From Candidatus Gastranaerophilales bacterium (lineage in GTDB: Bacteria > Cyanobacteriota > Vampirovibrionia > Gastranaerophilales > Gastranaerophilaceae): a DNA stretch of 18,790 nucleotides. The notes under the pieces were generated by a model that was given only the letters and a program-made list of their open reading frames with translations, was not told the DNA's origin and searched no databases. Shown here piece after piece: positions 13,721 through 18,790 of this stretch; within the stretch, counting starts at the first letter, position 1; each line of letters begins with the position of its first letter. Where the stretch lies: contig CANQOM010000014.1 of NCBI GenBank assembly GCA_947625445.1, forward strand, positions 1 to 18,790. The letters run 5' to 3'. The position numbers and the translations under genes were made by a program.

Positions 13721-16700
13721 CTATACTACAAAGTATATACCATCATCACCTTTTTTCTGAGGGTTCTTATTAAGTTTATTCATTATGAATGATGATAATT
13801 TACCACCGAGTGATTTTGGTTTAGCAGAAGCTACTTCAAAGCTTTCAGAAGATACATCACTTGCTGATTCTGAGTATGATTCTTCAGGTTGAGATTCTTC
13901 TACATATGATTCACTACTGCTGCTATATGATTCTTCCGGTTCATAAGATTCTTCTTCGTAAGAAGGTTCATCATAAAATGATTCATTAGATTCGTAAGAA
14001 GGTTCTTCATATGAAGGTACATATTCAGGTTCATATTCCGGTTCATATTGTTCTTCCGGATCTTCGTATCCATTTACCTCATCATCATTAGTTTGTTTTG
14101 GAGGTTCAATATATGTATTAACTTCATCAACTTGAGTATCTTGAGTATCATCTTCACTTTGAGGTGCTACATCATTATTAACAGATTCTACATCTTCAGG
14201 AAGTGTACCCGGTTTTTCTTCTTCAGGAATTTCTTCTGGAGCAGGTTCACAAGTAGCTTGTGTATCTGTTGATGAACTATCATCTGAAACAACGCCAGAT
14301 TGAACAGAAGGATTATTTTCTTTTTCTACTTCTTCATCATCAGGAGAAGCACATGGAGTAGCTTGAGGCTCATTCTTAGTCTCAGAAGAAGGAGGTAATT
14401 CCGGTTCATATTCTTCCGGTGCAGCAGATTCACAAGGAGCATTTGTAGTTCCAGGTTCATCAGTTACATCAGGAGCTTTTGTAGCCGAAGGTTCCGGTGT
14501 CTTTTCTGAAGGTGTAGTTGTAGCTTCAGGAACAGGAGTTGTAAATGAAGGAGGAGTTTCTTCTTCAGGATCTTCTGTTGGTGCTGGTTCACAACTTGCT
14601 TCAGGATTCAATGTTGGTTGTGGTTCCTTAGTAGCTTCCGGAGTTTTTGTCGGTTCAGCAGTTGATTCCGGATTTTTCGTTGGTGCTGCAGTTGGTTCCG
14701 GAGTATCCGTTGCACCAGGTACAGGTGTCGCATCCGGGTCGTCAGGATCAAGTCCAGGAGCCGTTGTCGGATTACCACCCGGATATGGTTCTTCTGTCGG
14801 TTTTGCAGTCGGCTCAGCCGTTGGTTCTGCCGTTGGTTCAGCAGTTGGTTCTGCAGTTGGCTCTGTTGTAGGAGCAGAACTTGGAACCGGCGTTGGAGTC
14901 GCATCTGGATCATCAGGCTCTAATTGTGGAGCTTGAGTAGGCTTACTAGGATCTTCTGTTGGTTTAGAAGGATCCGGTGTTGTTTCCGGAGGTGGAGTTG
15001 GTAAATCCGGCGGTAAAGTCGGATGTTCTTCCGGTTCCGGAGTTTCAGACGGTCCATCCGTTGGTTTTGGACTTTCTGTTGGTGCTGCAGTCGGTTCCGG
15101 AGTATGTCCGCCAGGACCTGGTCCCGGAGTTTCTGTTGGTCCAGCCGTTGGTTTTGGACTTTCTGTTGGCGCTGCAGTCGGTTCCGGAGTATGTCCGCCA
15201 GGACCTGGTCCCGGAGTTTTTGTCGGTTCGGGACTAGCTGATGGATTTGGTGTAGAAGTCGGTTCCGGACTTGCAGTTGCTTGAGGAGTTGCAGTCGGTT
15301 TCGGAGTAGAACTTCCACCTCCTCCTCCGCCACCTCCACCAGGTCTGCGTGTTGGTTTTGGTGAAGGACTTGCAGTCGGTGCTGCAGTCGGTTTTGGACT
15401 TGCAGTTGGTGCTGCAGTCGGCTTTGCCGTCGGTTTCGCCGTTGGTTTTGCAGTCGGTGCTGCAGTCGGTTCCGGACTTGCAGTTACATCAGGAGTTGCA
15501 GTCGGTTCAGCCGTTGGTTCAGGCGTCGGAACTATATCATCCTGAATAAATGGAATATCTTCACTTGGTATATTATTTTCTTCATCTTGATACGGAACAC
15601 TGTCATCAACTTCCGGTTCAGCTTCAATCGGTTCTTCATCTATTATAGCTATCGGAGCTTCATCGTCTACTATTTCTTCAACTTCTGCATCATTTGGAAT
15701 TATATCACCCAAATTTATTCTATAATTAAATTGAGGTAATTTAAGTTCGACTCCGTTGTCAAATTTCAAAGTTCCGTCAGAATTAACAAAACTATATTGT
15801 TTCATTCTGTCAAAGTTAATTGTTGAATTATTTATTACTTCTTCTAATGATTTATCTGTAGTATCAAAATCATCATTTACATCAAATACACCATATTCAT
15901 GATAACCTTGAGCATCTTCATAAGGTGCAGCGAAAATATCAAGATTTGCATAAACAATCTGAGCCATAATATTTGAAGCAAATTGTTCAGCATAATTTAC
16001 ATTTTTATTTACATTTAATTTTCCGTCTTCAACATTAGCGAATCTACCGTTTCCATCAGGTGATACATAAAATTGAAGTGAATCTTGAAGTGAATAAACT
16101 TTTCCTTCTTCAGCTTCTCCTGATTCATTATTGTTTAATGCTATACTTTTATCATTTTGACCGTCTAAAACTTTTACAGGAGATATTTGATAAATTATTG
16201 CATTTTTATCATCTTCTCCAATTTCTACATTATCAGCTTTAGTTATTATAGAAGTAACTGAAGGAAGAGTTATTCCTGCCATATAATCGCTTGTATTTTT
16301 ATCTAATGTTCTTGTTAAGTCATTTACATTATCAACTTTTACTAATTCATTAAAGTTTAATTTATCTAATGCATATTCAAATTCATTTGCATTATCAGGA
16401 TGATTTACAATTGCATATAATATACTTCTGTATGCACCGTCTGATACATCACCGTATTGATCATAAATCAAATCTGATATTGAATTATATTCACCTTCTA
16501 ATAATGAATCCGCATCTTTAACAACACTTGCAACTGATGATTTAGGAGAATATGTTGATTGAGAATATGAATAATCAACATCATCAGTTTGTGCACCTTG
16601 TTTTTGTATTGCTATTGCAGTAGGAACTGTTAATAATCTTGTATCCATTGTTTCATTAGAACTTGAAGTTCCTTTATATAAATCAAGTCCTGCAATTCTT

Positions 16701-17335
16701 TTATAATTTTTAATATTTTCACCAAGTTCATCATTTACAAACTTTGATAATGAAGGGTTTGATTGTATAAATTCATCTACTGCTTTATTGAAGAATGCAT
16801 CATATTCTTCATCTGACAAACCTTCTAAAGAATCAGAATAAACTTTTTTAATAATTTGACTTAAAGTATTACCTTCTGTAGGGTCATCAGATACTTGTTC
16901 AGTAATAGTAGCAATAATTGTTCCGTTTTCATTTCTTGGCAAATCTTCATTTGGTGTATAAACTATTTCTTCACCAGTTTTTGGTAAATAAAAATCAGAT
17001 ACAGGAAGTGCTGCCATCTGAGCATCTGCTAAAACAAGTTTACCGTTGTTTTCATTATTTAAAACAACATTTAAATTTTCTGCAACATCATCAACAGAAG
17101 GTGTTACATCTGAATCACCCTTTGTATCTGCAGTTGCTACTACATTCATATCACAAGAAGAAGGGCAAAAAGCAACAATCGGAAATGCCGCAACTGGTAT
17201 AGTAGTTGCTAATACCGTTGCAACAACTTTTCCTGGAACTTTTTTATTATAATTATTCCCTTTTATTTCTTTGTTTTCATTATTTACCTTTTTTCCAAAA
17301 GAATAATAATTACCTTGAATATTACCTATTTTCAT
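13721..17335 (-). CDS. Large membrane-anchored Pro/Thr-repeat protein with acidic tail, function unknown
   Basis: A 1204-residue protein of no family I recognise. Positions are from the preferred start. Residues 1-33 are polar and basic (MKIGNIQGNYYSFGKK). Residues 34-56 are one hydrophobic segment, directly followed by C57 and C61, fitting an uncleaved anchor or unusual signal sequence. Residues 90-545 look globular. Residues 602-965 are low complexity, mostly EPTAxPTxxP units, with nine consecutive glycines at 666-674. Residues 970-1170 are acidic with Tyr/Glu/Pro/Ser repeats (YEPEYEPEY). A short basic amphipathic end (KSLGGKLSSFIMNKLNKN) closes with GIYFVV. No LPXTG motif is present. Another in-frame ATG at 17362 lies next to a predicted -10; the ATG at 17335 has AGGAG 11 nt upstream, a long gap. 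The repeat region is probably an extended wall- or surface-spanning stalk. A cell-surface or envelope-spanning role is inference. Confidence 0.82.
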   Translation of the reverse strand: MKIGNIQGNYYSFGKKVNNENKEIKGNNYNKKVPGKVVATVLATTIPVAAFPIVAFCPSSCDMNVVATADTKGDSDVTPSVDDVAENLNVVLNNENNGKLVLADAQMAALPVSDFYLPKTGEEIVYTPNEDLPRNENGTIIATITEQVSDDPTEGNTLSQIIKKVYSDSLEGLSDEEYDAFFNKAVDEFIQSNPSLSKFVNDELGENIKNYKRIAGLDLYKGTSSSNETMDTRLLTVPTAIAIQKQGAQTDDVDYSYSQSTYSPKSSVASVVKDADSLLEGEYNSISDLIYDQYGDVSDGAYRSILYAIVNHPDNANEFEYALDKLNFNELVKVDNVNDLTRTLDKNTSDYMAGITLPSVTSIITKADNVEIGEDDKNAIIYQISPVKVLDGQNDKSIALNNNESGEAEEGKVYSLQDSLQFYVSPDGNGRFANVEDGKLNVNKNVNYAEQFASNIMAQIVYANLDIFAAPYEDAQGYHEYGVFDVNDDFDTTDKSLEEVINNSTINFDRMKQYSFVNSDGTLKFDNGVELKLPQFNYRINLGDIIPNDAEVEEIVDDEAPIAIIDEEPIEAEPEVDDSVPYQDEENNIPSEDIPFIQDDIVPTPEPTAEPTATPDVTASPEPTAAPTAKPTAKPTAKPTAAPTASPKPTAAPTASPSPKPTRRPGGGGGGGGGSSTPKPTATPQATASPEPTSTPNPSASPEPTKTPGPGPGGHTPEPTAAPTESPKPTAGPTETPGPGPGGHTPEPTAAPTESPKPTDGPSETPEPEEHPTLPPDLPTPPPETTPDPSKPTEDPSKPTQAPQLEPDDPDATPTPVPSSAPTTEPTAEPTAEPTAEPTAEPTAKPTEEPYPGGNPTTAPGLDPDDPDATPVPGATDTPEPTAAPTKNPESTAEPTKTPEATKEPQPTLNPEASCEPAPTEDPEEETPPSFTTPVPEATTTPSEKTPEPSATKAPDVTDEPGTTNAPCESAAPEEYEPELPPSSETKNEPQATPCASPDDEEVEKENNPSVQSGVVSDDSSSTDTQATCEPAPEEIPEEEKPGTLPEDVESVNNDVAPQSEDDTQDTQVDEVNTYIEPPKQTNDDEVNGYEDPEEQYEPEYEPEYVPSYEEPSYESNESFYDEPSYEEESYEPEESYSSSSESYVEESQPEESYSESASDVSSESFEVASAKPKSLGGKLSSFIMNKLNKNPQKKGDDGIYFVV
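14423..15532 (-). repeat. Low-complexity Pro/Thr-rich coding repeat region
   Basis: About 1.1 kb within the large gene consists of degenerate 6- and 12-bp units coding for PT dipeptides separated by A, E, K, S or G. The most regular stretch is 14801-14863, with five near-identical 12-bp units (EPTA repeats). It is visibly richer in G and C than the rest of the window and gives several long but spurious open frames on both strands. Unit lengths are multiples of three, so slippage would change stalk length without shifting frame. Confidence 0.85.
15041..15214 (-). repeat. 87-bp in-frame tandem duplication
   Basis: Two adjacent 87-bp units (about 15041-15127 and 15128-15214) are nearly identical over most of their length; matching words such as AGTATGTCCG lie at 15101 and 15188. 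Each encodes a 29-residue unit containing GPGPGGHTPEPTAAPTESP. The few differences cluster at one end, indicating a fairly recent duplication within the stalk. Confidence 0.9.
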
Positions 17336-17362
17336 AACAAACGCATCTCCTATAATGAACAT

Positions 17363-17390
17363 TTTATATAAAAAATAAAACTTCTGAAAA
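17363..17390 (-). promoter_or_regulatory. Promoter of the Pro/Thr-repeat protein gene
   Basis: TTTTCA (17390-17385) and TATAAA (17368-17363) are 16 bp apart on the minus strand. The predicted start near 17356 falls downstream of the ATG at 17362, which favours translation from 17335. Further upstream are three TTTACAT words (17416, 17428, 17438). Confidence 0.45.
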
Positions 17391-17462
17391 TTTAAATTTG
17401 CTTTTTTTCTAACAATTTACATCATTTTTTACATTTGTTTACATATGCTCGTTTATTAGACC

Positions 17463-17491
17463 TTGTAAACAAAAAATATTATATATAAAAT
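17463..17491 (+). promoter_or_regulatory. Promoter of the 74-residue protein gene
   Basis: TTGTAA (17463-17468) and TAAAAT (17486-17491) are 17 bp apart. The predicted start is near 17498, just ahead of the Shine-Dalgarno, so the leader would be very short. Confidence 0.45.
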
Positions 17492-17509
17492 ATCATAAAA
17501 GGTTAATAA

Positions 17510-17734
17510 ATGGGAAAATCAAAAAAAAGAATTTTTAATAAAAATAAAACTAATACAGGTTCAATCATGAAAAGAAGTGACATAATTGAACAAGTTATCA
17601 GTTCTTTAAGAAACAATAATCTTACAACAGAGACTAAAAAGCTTATAAGCCTTTTCGGAATAAGCGCAGAAGAACTTTCAGAAGCAGGAGCTAACTTTGA
17701 AGAAATTTCTGCAATTGAAGAAATTATACATTAA
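17510..17734 (+). CDS. Small hypothetical protein, 74 residues
   Basis: AAAAGG (17497-17502) lies 7 nt before the ATG. The first 20 residues are strongly basic (MGKSKKRIFNKNK), the rest is helical and acidic: RSDIIEQVISSLRNNN, then a compact segment LISLFGISAEELSEAGANFEEISAIEEIIH. The LFGISAEELSEAGA stretch looks like a short helix-turn-helix-like or protein-interaction motif, but I cannot assign a family. There is no membrane segment. A second in-frame ATG at 17567 would give a 55-residue product without the basic tail, but it has no good ribosome site. The gene diverges from the large repeat protein and ends 15 bp from hisS, tail to tail, with no terminator between them. Confidence 0.75.
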   Translation: MGKSKKRIFNKNKTNTGSIMKRSDIIEQVISSLRNNNLTTETKKLISLFGISAEELSEAGANFEEISAIEEIIH

Positions 17735-17749
17735 ACGGATAAATTTTTA

Positions 17750-18790
17750 TTATAAGCTGAAGGTATTACAAAGTTCTTCAAAAGTCATTTTTTCTTGAGT
17801 TGAAGAAGAAAGATTCTTAACTGTATAATAATTATTTTTTATTTCATCTTCACCTATTATTATTGCATACATAGCTATCTTAGCAGCTTTCTCAAGTTGT
17901 TTTGCAAATTTACGACAATTGTAATCAAACTCTGCAGCATGACCTTTATCACGTAATAGTTTAGTTATTTTTATCGCTTCTTCTTGATTATCTGATACGA
18001 CATAAAATTTTATTTTTTTCTCTTCTGCAGAAGGAATTAAAGAATTAAGTCTTTCAACCCCCATCGCCCATCCAACGGCAGGTGTATCAGGACCGCCAAG
18101 CATTTCAACCAGTCCGTCATATCTTCCTCCACCGCAAACTGCATTTTGCGAACCTAAATTATTAGATTTTATCTCAAATACGGTCTTAGTATAATAATCT
18201 AACCCCCTTACCAAAAAGGCATTTTCTACATATTTTATATTTAATATATTTAAATACTTTTTCAATTTTTCGTAGTGAATGCTACACTCATCACAAAGTT
18301 TTATACCTGAAATCGAATTTTTTAAGTTATGTTTTTCAAAAAGATTGTTACATTGTTCATTTTTACAATCAAGAATTCTTAAAGGGTTTTTTTCAAACCT
18401 GCTTTTACAGTCATCACAAAGTCCATCAAGAAATGGTCTTATCGATTCTTTTAATTTTTCCTTAAATTCTTTTCTGCACTTATTACACCCTAAAGAATTT
18501 ATTTCAACAACCAAGTCGTTTAGCCCCAATTTTTTAAGAAATTCAACGGCAAGCATGATACATTCAGCATCTATTGATGCATCTTGAATACCAAACATTT
18601 CAACACCAATCTGATGGAATTGACGTTGTCTTCCCGCTTGAGGTCTTTCATACCTAAACATGGGACCTTTATACCATAATTTAACCGGAGCACTTTCTCT
18701 GAATAAATTATGTTCAAGGTATGCTCTAACCACTCCTGCAGTATTTTCAGGTCTTAAAGTTAAACTTCTGTCACTTTTTATAAAAGTATA
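17750..18790 (-). CDS. hisS: Histidine-tRNA ligase, 5' end outside the window
   Basis: HisRS charges tRNA-His with histidine. About 346 codons are visible; the frame is open to the right edge, so roughly the first 70-80 residues including class II motif 1 lie outside. Visible signatures are LRPENTAGVVRAY, motif 2 around MFRYERPQAGRQRQFHQ, the HisRS-specific LVRGLDYYTK, the loop GGGRYDGLVEMLGG, motif 3 GWAMGVERL, and the C-terminal anticodon-binding domain ending TFEELCNTFSL. The insertion domain carries four Cys pairs (CNKC, CDDC, CKNEQC, CDEC), as in many bacterial HisRS. A GTG at 18733 inside RPENTAGVV is internal and is not the start. No T-box or other regulatory leader can be seen, since the 5' end is missing. 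Confidence 0.96.
   Translation of the reverse strand, partial: YTFIKSDRSLTLRPENTAGVVRAYLEHNLFRESAPVKLWYKGPMFRYERPQAGRQRQFHQIGVEMFGIQDASIDAECIMLAVEFLKKLGLNDLVVEINSLGCNKCRKEFKEKLKESIRPFLDGLCDDCKSRFEKNPLRILDCKNEQCNNLFEKHNLKNSISGIKLCDECSIHYEKLKKYLNILNIKYVENAFLVRGLDYYTKTVFEIKSNNLGSQNAVCGGGRYDGLVEMLGGPDTPAVGWAMGVERLNSLIPSAEEKKIKFYVVSDNQEEAIKITKLLRDKGHAAEFDYNCRKFAKQLEKAAKIAMYAIIIGEDEIKNNYYTVKNLSSSTQEKMTFEELCNTFSL

Noticed and set aside
14423..15532. CRISPR array or satellite in the regular repeats
   Set aside because: Units are 6-12 bp and 87 bp, in frame and protein-coding, with no spacer-repeat structure.
14608..15549. Several open frames over the Pro/Thr repeat region in other frames on both strands, rich in Gln/Leu/Val/Arg
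   Set aside because: They are shadows of the low-complexity repeat, which lacks stops in several frames. They have no ribosome sites, and the long frame with coherent domains at both ends is clearly the real one.
17336..17362. Nine extra N-terminal codons of the large repeat protein from the ATG at 17362
   Set aside because: That ATG touches a predicted -10 element and would lie upstream of the transcript start; it has no Shine-Dalgarno. The ATG at 17335 follows an AGGAG.
18731..18733. GTG as the start of hisS
   Set aside because: It lies inside the conserved RPENTAGVV segment and the frame stays open to the window edge, so the true start is outside.

Overview
The window is AT-rich bacterial chromosome with short intergenic gaps and no sign of phage, transposon, CRISPR or plasmid modules. 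The best single clue to the organism is an LdpA-type protein (10660-11631), a [4Fe-4S] redox protein I know from Cyanobacteria. Together with the very AT-rich sequence, a small mono-cluster ferredoxin and several large, low-complexity, unrecognised proteins, this suggests a non-photosynthetic relative of Cyanobacteria (Melainabacteria/Vampirovibrionia, possibly gut Gastranaerophilales). That placement is inference; the gene calls do not depend on it.

Left part (1-3990): the 3' end of a YraN-family gene meets surE tail to tail. On the minus strand aroC-aroK-aroB-surE form one compact operon (gaps of 3, -8 and 29 bp) behind an extended -10 promoter. It supplies three shikimate-pathway steps plus a nucleotidase.

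Middle part (3955-8012): an acidic EF-hand protein with its own terminator sits on the minus strand. A 400-bp intergenic region follows, holding a complete miniature transcription unit (promoter, 30-codon ORF with a Shine-Dalgarno, GAAA-loop terminator). Next come an intergenic repeat, deoB (phosphopentomutase), and a 58-residue ferredoxin sharing a bidirectional terminator with mnmG.

Right-centre (8011-12214): mnmG (tRNA wobble modification) is divergent from an unrecognised 164-residue protein. A second copy of the intergenic repeat supplies the last codons and stop of the ldpA-like gene, which is divergent from an isochorismatase-family hydrolase across a 40-bp gap holding a perfectly symmetric -10 palindrome.

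Right part (12295-18790): a probable papain/C39-like cysteine peptidase converges, through two terminators, on a 1204-residue membrane-anchored Pro/Thr-repeat protein with a long acidic tail. A 74-residue protein diverges from that gene and converges on hisS, whose 5' end lies beyond the window.

The housekeeping genes (shikimate, nucleoside salvage, tRNA modification and charging) are ordinary. The material most likely to be undescribed is the accessory set: the anchored repeat protein, the peptidase-like protein beside it, the EF-hand protein, the mini-gene at 6105-6292 and the two-copy intergenic repeat. I see no obvious multi-gene defence or biosynthetic system.
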